Of a stretch of 64,000 nt of DNA, positions 1 through 7,538 are shown in pieces; the first letter of the stretch is position 1; every line of letters begins with the position of its first letter. A program made the translations under genes and the position numbers. Below the pieces are notes generated by a model. It was given only the letters and a program-made list of their open reading frames with translations, ran no database searches and was not told the origin of the DNA. Origin of the DNA: a virus; the IMG/VR virus record IMGVR_UViG_3300013102_000005, positions 1 to 64,000 of that record, one strand, 5' to 3'.

Positions 1-537
1 CACGTCGTAGCCGCCGACCTTGCTGGCGGCCTGGTGGCTGACGATGCCCAGGCGGGCCTCGTTCGAACCGATGCCGGTGGGCAGGTAGGTGGCGCCGGGG
101 AAGGCCTCGGCTACAGCGCTCAGCAGGCCCAGCTGGATCTGCTCGGGCATGTAGGAGATCTGGTTGTGATGGCCGGTGGAGCCCACGCCGTCCAGCTTGA
201 CCATACCCTTGCTATCGCCGGCCATGTTGGCGGCCTGATCCAGCGCGGCCTCCATGACGTCAGCGGTCGGCATGGCGCCGTGCTTGTCGTAGTAGAGCTT
301 CATGCCCTTGATGACGCTGTCGAGCACCTGCTCGCCGGACATCTCGCGACCGTCCAGGCGGTCGATGGCATGCTGGATGGAGGGCGGCAGGTGCTCTGCG
401 CTATCCAGGAAAGACTTGATTGCGCCTTCGCCGGAGGCGCTGTCCAAGAGCACGCCGCCCTTGGTTTCTGCATAGAGGCCGTCGAAGATTTCTTCGGTGC
501 GTGCGGCGCCTTCGGTTGCGTAAGTCGCGCGGGTCAT
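1..537 (-). CDS. Probable major capsid (head) protein, N-terminal part only
   Basis: The ATG at 537 opens a frame that runs without a stop to the window edge, so about 179 N-terminal residues are visible and the C-terminus lies outside. The sequence is acidic and soluble, has no signal peptide, and includes a PTGIGSNEARLGIVSHQAA stretch. I infer a virion structural protein, possibly the major capsid protein, from its position beyond the injected-protein block, its own leader with a terminator and a late-type TCGGAAA element upstream, and its general composition. No domain is recognised with certainty; another abundant head or tail protein is possible. Confidence 0.5.
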   Translation of the reverse strand, partial: MTRATYATEGAARTEEIFDGLYAETKGGVLLDSASGEGAIKSFLDSAEHLPPSIQHAIDRLDGREMSGEQVLDSVIKGMKLYYDKHGAMPTADVMEAALDQAANMAGDSKGMVKLDGVGSTGHHNQISYMPEQIQLGLLSAVAEAFPGATYLPTGIGSNEARLGIVSHQAASKVGGYDV

Positions 538-590
538 ATAGCCGTTCTCTCGTCTGTGAGGGATACCCAAAATCGGGATGTGGCCAATGT

Positions 591-610
591 AAAAGGGGGC
601 CTAAGACCCC
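591..610 (-). terminator. Rho-independent terminator
   Basis: On the minus strand GGGGTC, loop TTA, GGCCCC (one G-U pair) is followed by C and TTTT. It lies between the end of the broken gene at 630 and the capsid-like gene starting at 537, so it would separate their transcripts. Confidence 0.55.
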
Positions 611-620
611 TCTTTCGCGA

Positions 621-628
621 CTTTCCGA
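621..628 (-). promoter_or_regulatory. Late-type element TCGGAAAG
   Basis: Minus-strand TCGGAAAG directly follows the stop codon of the remnant gene and lies about 85 bp upstream of the capsid-like ATG. It is one of eight copies that occur at gene junctions ahead of mainly structural genes. Its role (late promoter or RNA processing signal) is inferred from position only. Confidence 0.4.
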
Positions 629-629
629 T

Positions 630-905
630 TTATCTCTGTACGACGATCAGGCGAGCGTTCGCGCTGGTTTGGGCTAGTAGTTCCTTGGCCTTGAAGGTGC
701 CCACACCCAGGGCCTCGACCACGGTGCTGTGCTCGTCCAGCCAGGCCCGGAATTGCACCGCCTTGGCATCGCTGCCGATGAACACGACTTCACCGGCGAT
801 CGCTACGAAGCATCCAGGTGAGTGGCCTTACCCTGCTCGATGGCGTCCGCCAGGTTGTTCAGTGATACCGCAAGCGCGTGGTCGCACTCTGCTCGTGCCA
901 GGCTC
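630..905 (-). pseudogene. 3' remnant of a phage gene, frameshifted and without a start
   Basis: On the minus strand one frame reads SLARAECDHALAVSLNN... and stops with TAG inside ...THLDAS. A -1 shift at that point continues as VAIAGEVVFIGSDAKAVQF... to TAA at 630-632. Both halves have phage-like codon use and join into one plausible polypeptide of about 90 residues, but there is no start codon before the in-frame TAG near 908. GC-rich sequence ends there and AT-rich insert begins. I read it as the tail of a gene cut off by that insertion and then frameshifted. Programmed -1 frameshifting cannot be excluded, but the missing start makes it unlikely to be functional. Confidence 0.45.
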
Positions 906-1141
906 TAAATCATTGATCAAGGCCAGATTCGACTACATTTTATGAATATTTTTCGACGTCCTGTATTCGCGATAAATGATCTACACAGAGTTCGTTGGAG
1001 GCAACAATAAAGATGTACGTGCCTAGTCTTTGCATTACGGGCAGGCATTGCCCATAGATCTCACCCAAGGCCGCCAAATGGCTAGCCACTATAGAGATTT
1101 CGGCTAAGCTGACACCACCATGAATCGTGGGGGATGAGAAC

Positions 1142-3007
1142 ATGAATGACCAGGATCAGAAGAGAAACCAACCCGTGATGGACGTGGCGACCGTTGATGA
1201 CTTTGAACGCATCAATCTTTCGTCAATCCTTGCTATGACGAACACTCTCCACTTTCATACGCTGCAGGACGCATTCAACCGGGCAGCTCAAACTTCCAAA
1301 GAATCGGGAGATAGCGCTGCCGAACGTGGCTACAACGTGTTAGCTGTGATTTGCAGTTACCACTTTAATCCCAATAGAACTGATGCATTTAGCCCTCAAA
1401 TTATGATGGATGGTCGGAGGTCGCTAATACCGAATGACTACATTGGTGAGCAGCAGGACGTATTGATTCAAATCACAGAGCGGATTGATCATCCATTGCT
1501 AAGAGCTCGGATCGCTGATAGCTGCTGGTACACGAATAGAAAGCTTCACAGGATGGCCGAGGTAGCGTCCAGATCTTACCTTGACGCGGTGAATATGTTC
1601 TTTGCTAGAGTTCTTTTCTATCAGTACGAGTCAGATTTCGAGGTGCCGTCAAAGGTAGTTGATCTGGTTGATCGAGCATTTTCAATATACGCTTCAACCG
1701 GAAAAAGAAAATCGATTCCAGATTACGCTAAACAAACATTTTCGAAAGCTTATGAAATTGCGAAGGATAAGCTGAATATAATAGCATTCCATAGGCTTTC
1801 CTCTCTTGGGAATAATTTCGGATTGCTTGAATGGAAAGACATAGCCAAAGACGCTGAGTCAATTGCAATTGCTACTAAAGACAAACAATATGCTGAGGCA
1901 GTAAAAAAAGTTTGGCTACATGCGGCTTATGCGTATTCTAAGATAGGCGACAAAGATGCTTCCAATCAATGCAAGGTAAACGCAGTTGAGCAGACACTTA
2001 GGCTAAGGGATGCCGTCAGCTCATCTATGGCGAAAGCGTCATGGACAAGGGATGCCATTGGTGAACTTAGGTCTATAGGTGGCATGAATGATCGAATCGC
2101 CGAATTAAAATCTGAACTACAGCAATACGAGGAAGACTCGCTATCCGAATTAAGCGAGTTCAGTATACCAATAGATTTAACTGAAGAGCGACGGGCAACG
2201 ATCGAGAACTTCGAGGGCTTGGGGATTCACGAAATGCTCTACCGGTTAGCATTCGCTTCGAGACCACCAGAAAAGATTGCCCTGCATAAAAACTGTCTCC
2301 AGAAGAAAAATAAATATTTCCTATCCTCAATCGCGGGAAAAAGCTATTCCGACGAGCAGGGGAAGATGATTGCTCAATCACCATCAGCTGGTTTTAGAGA
2401 CAAACCTTCTGAAGAGTGGTTCGATCATGAGAGTCTGACAGAGGTTGGATTCCGCTATCATGTTGAAGCCGAGGCTTTCATTAAGCCCGCGTGTATCACT
2501 ATGGTTCAGAATGAGTCTATTGACGAACGACATATAGAGCCGATTGTCTACCACAGCGCGTTCATACCACCAGGACACGAGGCAATTTTCGCACTGGGTT
2601 TCGCTCGAATGATTCAAGGGGACATGGTGTCGGCTGTGCACATGCTCATTCCTCAGTTGGAAAACTCGCTCCGATACGTGCTTACTAATCGGGGACTTAG
2701 AACTGCAAAACTCAATGTTGATTTGACTCAAGAAGACCAGTCACTCAGCCAAATGTACTCAAACCGTAAAGAGGAACTTGAAAAGGCTTTTGGCCAAGAC
2801 ATTACCTACATTTTCCATCTGCTTTTCAACTTAAAGGGCGGGCCTATGCTGAGACACGAAATGGCTCACGGAAAGCTGACTATTGGTGACTGCTACAGCG
2901 CCCCATGTATCTATGCATGCTGGCTAATTTTTCACATCACCTGTCTTCCCCTCGTGAGCTTCTGGAAAACTCACATTGAGCCGGCGATCCAAGAAGTAGT
3001 TCATTGA
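1142..3007 (+). CDS. DUF4209-like protein with a HEPN-type RxxxxHG motif; probable accessory (moron) gene
   Basis: This is a 621-residue soluble, mainly helical protein. ATG 1142 is preferred over GTG 1127 because GGGGGA lies 7 nt before it. Near the C-terminus R571-H-E-M-A-H576-G577 matches the R(N)xxxHG signature of DUF4209 and the RX4-6H pattern of HEPN ribonuclease-like domains; the context, beginning about residue 512 with an LENSLRYVL segment, also fits DUF4209. The gene is on the strand opposite its neighbours and is clearly AT-rich, unlike the phage backbone, so it looks acquired. I infer a host-takeover, superinfection-exclusion or defence role. Catalytic activity is not shown by sequence alone, and the N-terminal 500 residues match nothing I recognise. 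Confidence 0.7.
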   Translation: MNDQDQKRNQPVMDVATVDDFERINLSSILAMTNTLHFHTLQDAFNRAAQTSKESGDSAAERGYNVLAVICSYHFNPNRTDAFSPQIMMDGRRSLIPNDYIGEQQDVLIQITERIDHPLLRARIADSCWYTNRKLHRMAEVASRSYLDAVNMFFARVLFYQYESDFEVPSKVVDLVDRAFSIYASTGKRKSIPDYAKQTFSKAYEIAKDKLNIIAFHRLSSLGNNFGLLEWKDIAKDAESIAIATKDKQYAEAVKKVWLHAAYAYSKIGDKDASNQCKVNAVEQTLRLRDAVSSSMAKASWTRDAIGELRSIGGMNDRIAELKSELQQYEEDSLSELSEFSIPIDLTEERRATIENFEGLGIHEMLYRLAFASRPPEKIALHKNCLQKKNKYFLSSIAGKSYSDEQGKMIAQSPSAGFRDKPSEEWFDHESLTEVGFRYHVEAEAFIKPACITMVQNESIDERHIEPIVYHSAFIPPGHEAIFALGFARMIQGDMVSAVHMLIPQLENSLRYVLTNRGLRTAKLNVDLTQEDQSLSQMYSNRKEELEKAFGQDITYIFHLLFNLKGGPMLRHEMAHGKLTIGDCYSAPCIYACWLIFHITCLPLVSFWKTHIEPAIQEVVH

Positions 3008-3073
3008 AATCACTGAAATCGCTTGTGGATTTGTTGGCTAGCCGGTCGGTCTCTTACTGTGCTGGCACTCCAT

Positions 3074-4885
3074 TTAGGGATCTGCTACAGGCACGGGCTC
3101 GACCACCGGTAGCACGCCCATCGTTGCCAGGTGCCGCTTGCGGATGAAATAGCCGCCTTCCTTGGGGAACGTGTATTCGTCGATGGCCTTAGCTTCGGCA
3201 TAGGTCACGCTGCGCAAGATAATGCCGCGAATGATCTTTCCCTTGCCGTCTTTGCCGCCCTTGGTGTGGTGCTCGACGATCTCGTGTGCGCGTGCGGGGA
3301 TTGCGGCAGGCTCGTCGCGGGATTCTTCTTGTGTGGGTTCAGGCGCGGGAGCCGCCGCTCGCTGCGCTTTGATGCGATCAGACAGGTGCTGATCAGCCCA
3401 AGCGTGGCAGTGGGCGGTAAACCCTTCATGCCAAGCTATAGCCTCGGCTGACTGAGACACGAAAGGCATCCGGCCGGCCTCGCGTTCGTATTCGGCCATG
3501 CGCTGCGGGATCCAGGCCATGTAGCCGATCTGGATCATGGTGCGGTTTTCCGGCGCCAGGTCCTCCAGGGTGTCCAGATAGGCCTGGAGCCGCTGATTGC
3601 CCGACGTCCCGCTGCCGATGGTCGCCTGCCACTGGGCCAGGTCGCGCTCGGCATTGGCTGCCAGGATGGCATCGCGCTCCGCGCGAAGGTCGTCGCGCTC
3701 GGCATCGCTCAGCTTGGTCCAGTCGCCGGTGCGCTTGGCGTAGTCGATGCGCGCCGCCGTGTCTCTGGCCTCATTCTCCGCCTTGCGCTGCCCGATCTCG
3801 GCTTGGTCTTCCTCGTAGGCCGCGACGTCCTCGGCCGCCGCCGGCCGGCCGAACACCTGAGCGAATACCTCGGGGCCATGGCGCAGCACGAAAGCCGCTT
3901 CTAGCCTGCCCAGGCTGGAGGCGATGCCCAGGGTCGTACCCTCGAAGTTGCCGCGCACGCCGATACCGCCGGAGGCGTAGTGCTCCAGCTGGGCGCCGCT
4001 GGCCAGGCGCTCGATCGCTACCGGCACGAAGGCGGCGAACCGCGCATCGCCCTTGGTCAGCCGAACACCGCCCTCGACGATCTGCGGCTTGCCGCCCAGC
4101 TCGCGCACCCGCGCGGCAATGGCTTCGGCGTCGCCCCTGAGCAATATCGCTCCACCCTTGGCATCCTCGGCGGCCGCGAAGGGCTCGCGCTGGGCGACGG
4201 GACGCACGGCGAGGATGGTGATATTCAAATCATCCTCTGCTACGCTGTTCTCAGCGGCATCCAAGGCGAAGCTCTGAATAATTGACAGGGTGGAGTCTAG
4301 GGTGCCGTTCTCGTTTCTGCGCTGCCAAGCCGGCTGGCCCGAATGGGTCAGGTTGTAGAACAGATTGCCCTGGCCATCCTCGGCCACGGTCACCCCCGCC
4401 GTGATGATCTGCCCCTCCAGCTCGATGTCCTTCTGGGCGAAGTAGAACGCCACCACGCCGTCCTCGCGCGGCTTGTAGAGCGGCTCGCGCGGGCCGTAGC
4501 TGCCCTGGACCAGGATCTCGACCAGATGCGGCACCAGTTGCGCCTTGATGGCGTCCCGGTTGAGGTTCATCCGGTACTTGCGCAGCCCCTTGCTGGACAG
4601 ACGAACCGGGCCCACCGGCGTCTGCACGACCTCGCCTTGCAGCTCGCCCTTGTAGTAGGCCATAGCCGCCTTGTAGCCATCGCCCTCGGACTCGGTCAGG
4701 TACTCAGCTAGCGACTTGCCGGCGTGGGGCGGCGCATTGATGCCCAGACGCTCCAGCAGCGCGGCGACGCGCCCGGCGATCTGGACCTTATCCAGCGGGC
4801 TGGCGCCCTCCAGCGCCTTGATCTCGGTTGCCAGCTCACCGGTAAGGCGGATCCGCTCCACCGGGCTCAAGGTGACCTTACTCAT
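3074..4885 (-). CDS. Large polyvalent-protein component (injected virion protein family)
   Basis: This 603-residue protein begins with a repeat-like helical motif (LSPVERIRLTGELATEIKAL then DKVQIAGRVAALLERLG) that also opens the 5384-7300 product. Residues about 150-190 (VVAFYFAQKDIELEG...LFYNLTHSG) resemble large polyvalent protein-associated/nuclease-like domains of phages. The C-terminal TYAEAKAIDEYTFPKEGGYF region also resembles conserved polyvalent segments. The middle is charged and coiled. It overlaps the upstream gene (stop at 4878) by 8 nt, so it is the last gene of a three-gene unit. Known relatives are packaged in heads and delivered into the cell; a nuclease or anti-restriction job here is inference. 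Confidence 0.6.
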   Translation of the reverse strand: MSKVTLSPVERIRLTGELATEIKALEGASPLDKVQIAGRVAALLERLGINAPPHAGKSLAEYLTESEGDGYKAAMAYYKGELQGEVVQTPVGPVRLSSKGLRKYRMNLNRDAIKAQLVPHLVEILVQGSYGPREPLYKPREDGVVAFYFAQKDIELEGQIITAGVTVAEDGQGNLFYNLTHSGQPAWQRRNENGTLDSTLSIIQSFALDAAENSVAEDDLNITILAVRPVAQREPFAAAEDAKGGAILLRGDAEAIAARVRELGGKPQIVEGGVRLTKGDARFAAFVPVAIERLASGAQLEHYASGGIGVRGNFEGTTLGIASSLGRLEAAFVLRHGPEVFAQVFGRPAAAEDVAAYEEDQAEIGQRKAENEARDTAARIDYAKRTGDWTKLSDAERDDLRAERDAILAANAERDLAQWQATIGSGTSGNQRLQAYLDTLEDLAPENRTMIQIGYMAWIPQRMAEYEREAGRMPFVSQSAEAIAWHEGFTAHCHAWADQHLSDRIKAQRAAAPAPEPTQEESRDEPAAIPARAHEIVEHHTKGGKDGKGKIIRGIILRSVTYAEAKAIDEYTFPKEGGYFIRKRHLATMGVLPVVEPVPVADP

Positions 4886-5387
4886 TGCCCACCTCCGCCA
4901 GGATCTCGGAGGCCAAAGCCACAGCGGCCTCCTCCTCGGCCTCGGTATCGAACGCCACCAGCGGCACCAACTGGATGACGCGCTGCGCCATCTGCACCAG
5001 GGCGCCCTCGGGGGCGTATTCGCGCATCTGCCTGAGCAGGCGGGTCAATTCCTGCTCCGGGCTTTCCACGCCGTCCAGCACCAGGGCCTGGCCATCCTCA
5101 TCGTCGAGATCGTCCAGCAGCATGGCGGCGAGCGCGTCGGGATCCATGGTCACGGTGACGCCGTACTCGCGCGACTGGCAGAAGCCGTAAAGCTCGCCCG
5201 GTTCGAGGGTATCGGCCGACAGCCGTTCGCCGGCGGCGCCGACGACCATCTGGAGATCCATGTAGGCGCGGAAGTAGGCGAGGGCGCTGGCGTCGCCCTG
5301 GTAGGACACAGGCTTGGCTTCGTCCTCGTCCCAGAGTGCCAGGAACTGGCCGTGTGGGGTGGCAACGGTGTATTGGGTAGAGATCAT
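4878..5387 (-). CDS. Small acidic protein in the polyvalent operon
   Basis: This is a 169-residue acidic protein (MISTQYTVATPHGQ...). ATG 5387 overlaps the TGA of the upstream metallopeptidase gene as ATGA, and its own stop overlaps the next start, so translation of the three genes is probably coupled. The sequence has many Asp/Glu residues (for example LLDDLDDEDGQALVLDG) and a C-terminal helix. I do not recognise a family. Its position between two proteins that share an N-terminal motif suggests it works with them, perhaps as a co-packaged or inhibitory partner; this is inference. Confidence 0.7.
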   Translation of the reverse strand: MISTQYTVATPHGQFLALWDEDEAKPVSYQGDASALAYFRAYMDLQMVVGAAGERLSADTLEPGELYGFCQSREYGVTVTMDPDALAAMLLDDLDDEDGQALVLDGVESPEQELTRLLRQMREYAPEGALVQMAQRVIQLVPLVAFDTEAEEEAAVALASEILAEVGNE

Positions 5388-7300
5388 TGCTGCTGCGCTC
5401 CCAGCACGGACTGCGCCCTTTCCAGCAGGGCCTTGACGGGGTCTTTGTTGAAGCGGGTAGAGATCACGTTCTGCCAGGTCTTGCGCATGGAGCTGCCCTG
5501 GGTGTGGGCGATCACCATGAAGGCCTTCACCAGTTCGAGGTCGCCGTGGATGGCCGAAAAGTCGGGTATGTAGAGGCGGGCGCCGTCTTCGGTCGTGACC
5601 AGGTAGCCCTTGGCGTTGCGCTGCGTGTTTTGGTTGCGGAACACGCCCTGGAAGACGTGCATGTCTTGCCAGCCACCCAGGTAGGTCGGCACCTTGCCGC
5701 GCACGAAGGCGTAGCGGCCAAAGTGGCTGGCATCCTCGGCCCGCTCCGCCTGCAAGCGGTCCCACCAGCCGTCCACCGTCAGAGTCACCTGCTTGGCCAG
5801 GATGGCGACGGTCTCGACATAGAGCTTGCCGTCCTCTTCGCGCCGCTCCTGGAGCATGTCCACGGCGACCGTGTGCAGACCCAGCTTGGCCCGCATCGCT
5901 GGCGTCAGCTCGCTGGCCAGGTAGCCGGAGATCAGCGCGAACATTTCGGGATCCTTTGCGGCGAACAGCGCCGCATCCCTGGGGTTGGCCAGGTACTGGA
6001 CGCCCATGGAGAACACTTCGGTGATGCCGTCGGGGTAGATCTTGCCGATGTAGGGGTTCAGCCAGCTGTCCTTGTAGGCGACCTCGTCCTTGCGGTACTT
6101 CTTGTTGTCGGTGAGCCCGCGCAGGGAGTAGGCCATCCCGTCCTCACGTCGGCGCACGAGGAAGCCGTTGGCGGCCGCCTTTGCGATAGGGTCGTTTTCG
6201 AGGTGGTGCGCCAGCTCGTGGAACAGGACGGTGCGATCAAAGCGCGAACCGACGTTCACGACCTTCTCCCCCAGGCGCGTGGAGACGCCCACGGCGTTGG
6301 CGCGGCTACCGCCGTCCACGGAGATCCGCACCGCCGAAGACTTGCCACCGGTGAGGCGGTAGAAGTCGGCCATGTCCCGCAGCAGCGACTCACGGGTGTA
6401 GCCGCCACGTTCGAGCTTGGCCACCGCCTTGGCGTCCAGGATCTGCGTCGCGGCCCAGGCCTCGGCCTGCTCCTGGGTCACGGGCGATGCTTCGCGCAGC
6501 GCCGTCAGGATGGCTTGCCCTTCGTCTTCGAAAACGGCTTGGCTGCGCTTGAACTTGGCCTCATCGAAGGCGCGAGCAACGGCCAGGGCCTGATCCTTCA
6601 AGGGCTTGCGATCTTTCTGGTATCGCTCCCAGAGAACCGCCTCCTCCTCTTGGAGCTGGCGCAGCTCGGCATCGTCGCCGCCGTCCTTCACCAGCCGGCC
6701 AGCAGCCCGCAACTTCGGGTTGAGGACGTCCACAGCGGCCTGCATGGCATCGTCCAAGGCCTTGAGGGCGACCAGCGCCGCTTGCATCGCGGGATCGTCG
6801 TGCGCCGACTGCTTGAGCAGCTCCTTGGCTTCGGCCTCCTTGCGCAGCACGGTGGCGGCATCGATGCCGGTATCCACGCCCCTTGCCGAGATCTCCTCGT
6901 AGGCGGCCAGGTTGGCGATGTCGCGCTTGGGGCCCCAGACCCCTTCCAGGGCGATGTCGTTGGCGCGAGCGTCCAGGGTCTTGGAGCCGACCGTGCTGGC
7001 CAGCTCCGACACCGTCATGGCCTCGAACGGGACCAGGGCCTCGGGCAGCTGCTCCAGACCATCGTCCAGGTACTGCTCCAGCGCCTGGGTGGAGCCGGCC
7101 ACATCGGTCAGGGAAAACGCGATGGCGCGCATGGCGGTCTTGATGCCGGCGCCCAACTGCTCCAGCAGCTTGGCCACGACACCGGCGATACGCACGCGCT
7201 CTAGGGCAGGGAGTTCGCCCTCCAGGGAGCGAACATTTTCAGCGAGTTCGCCTGATAGGCGCACTCGATCAAGCGGAGAAATGGCGTCCAGAATTTCCAT
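5384..7300 (-). CDS. Polyvalent protein with HExxH zinc metallopeptidase domain
   Basis: This 638-residue protein has residues 1-50 (SPLDRVRLSGELAENVRSL, then ERVRIAGVVAKLLEQLG) that duplicate the N-terminus of the 3074-4885 product. A long helical, charged middle (150-300) leads to a zincin domain: HELAHH at 361-366, with the likely third ligand Glu in GITEVFSMG near 428. These motifs are typical of the metallopeptidase modules of phage polyvalent proteins, which travel in the virion and act in the host at the start of infection. Substrate unknown. It is first in its unit, preceded by a late-type element at 7367 and a terminator at 7379-7402. Confidence 0.75.
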   Translation of the reverse strand: MEILDAISPLDRVRLSGELAENVRSLEGELPALERVRIAGVVAKLLEQLGAGIKTAMRAIAFSLTDVAGSTQALEQYLDDGLEQLPEALVPFEAMTVSELASTVGSKTLDARANDIALEGVWGPKRDIANLAAYEEISARGVDTGIDAATVLRKEAEAKELLKQSAHDDPAMQAALVALKALDDAMQAAVDVLNPKLRAAGRLVKDGGDDAELRQLQEEEAVLWERYQKDRKPLKDQALAVARAFDEAKFKRSQAVFEDEGQAILTALREASPVTQEQAEAWAATQILDAKAVAKLERGGYTRESLLRDMADFYRLTGGKSSAVRISVDGGSRANAVGVSTRLGEKVVNVGSRFDRTVLFHELAHHLENDPIAKAAANGFLVRRREDGMAYSLRGLTDNKKYRKDEVAYKDSWLNPYIGKIYPDGITEVFSMGVQYLANPRDAALFAAKDPEMFALISGYLASELTPAMRAKLGLHTVAVDMLQERREEDGKLYVETVAILAKQVTLTVDGWWDRLQAERAEDASHFGRYAFVRGKVPTYLGGWQDMHVFQGVFRNQNTQRNAKGYLVTTEDGARLYIPDFSAIHGDLELVKAFMVIAHTQGSSMRKTWQNVISTRFNKDPVKALLERAQSVLGAQQQ

Positions 7301-7366
7301 ACACGCGCGGCGCTCATAGTTACGATGCGCGATGATGGAGCCGGCGCGGGACGCGGCCTGGCTGGA

Positions 7367-7374
7367 CTTTCCGA
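7367..7374 (-). promoter_or_regulatory. Late-type element TCGGAAAG
   Basis: Minus-strand TCGGAAAG lies about 70 bp upstream of the metallopeptidase ATG at 7300 and just past the terminator of the preceding unit, where a new promoter would be expected. Confidence 0.4.
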
Positions 7375-7378
7375 AGGC

Positions 7379-7402
7379 AAAAAAAGACCCGCCGAAGCGG
7401 GT
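7379..7402 (-). terminator. Rho-independent terminator
   Basis: Minus-strand ACCCGC, loop TTCG, GCGGGT is followed by C and a run of seven T. This is a textbook hairpin ending the 9692-7404 transcript. Confidence 0.9.
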
Positions 7403-7403
7403 G

Positions 7404-7505
7404 CTACAAAGGGTTGCGCATCCGTGCGCCAGTCACCACACAGGAAGCCATGGCCTCTGTGCGATAGGTGAAGCCCTCGCGGAGCGAGGAGATCGAGTCG
7501 AGCAT
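7404..7505 (-). CDS. Possible 33-residue small protein
   Basis: ATG 7505 opens a 33-codon frame (MLDSISSLREGFTYRTEAMA...) ending in TAG two bases before a strong terminator. It starts 33 bp after the stop of the 7539-9692 gene. I see no convincing ribosome binding site, so translation is uncertain. The perfect fit between stop codon and terminator is the main argument for it. Confidence 0.35.
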   Translation of the reverse strand: MLDSISSLREGFTYRTEAMASCVVTGARMRNPL

Positions 7506-7538
7506 ATCAGATGGCCAGCCGGAGCGGCGAACCGCGTA

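Noticed and set aside
940-1143. 67-residue minus-strand frame upstream of the DUF4209-like gene
   Set aside because: No ribosome site, lies in the likely promoter region of the plus-strand gene.
5387-7204. 605-residue plus-strand frame opposite the metallopeptidase gene
   Set aside because: Antisense shadow of a coding region with a clear HExxH domain; Val/Leu/Gln/Gly-rich composition typical of reversed GC-rich codons, no ribosome site.
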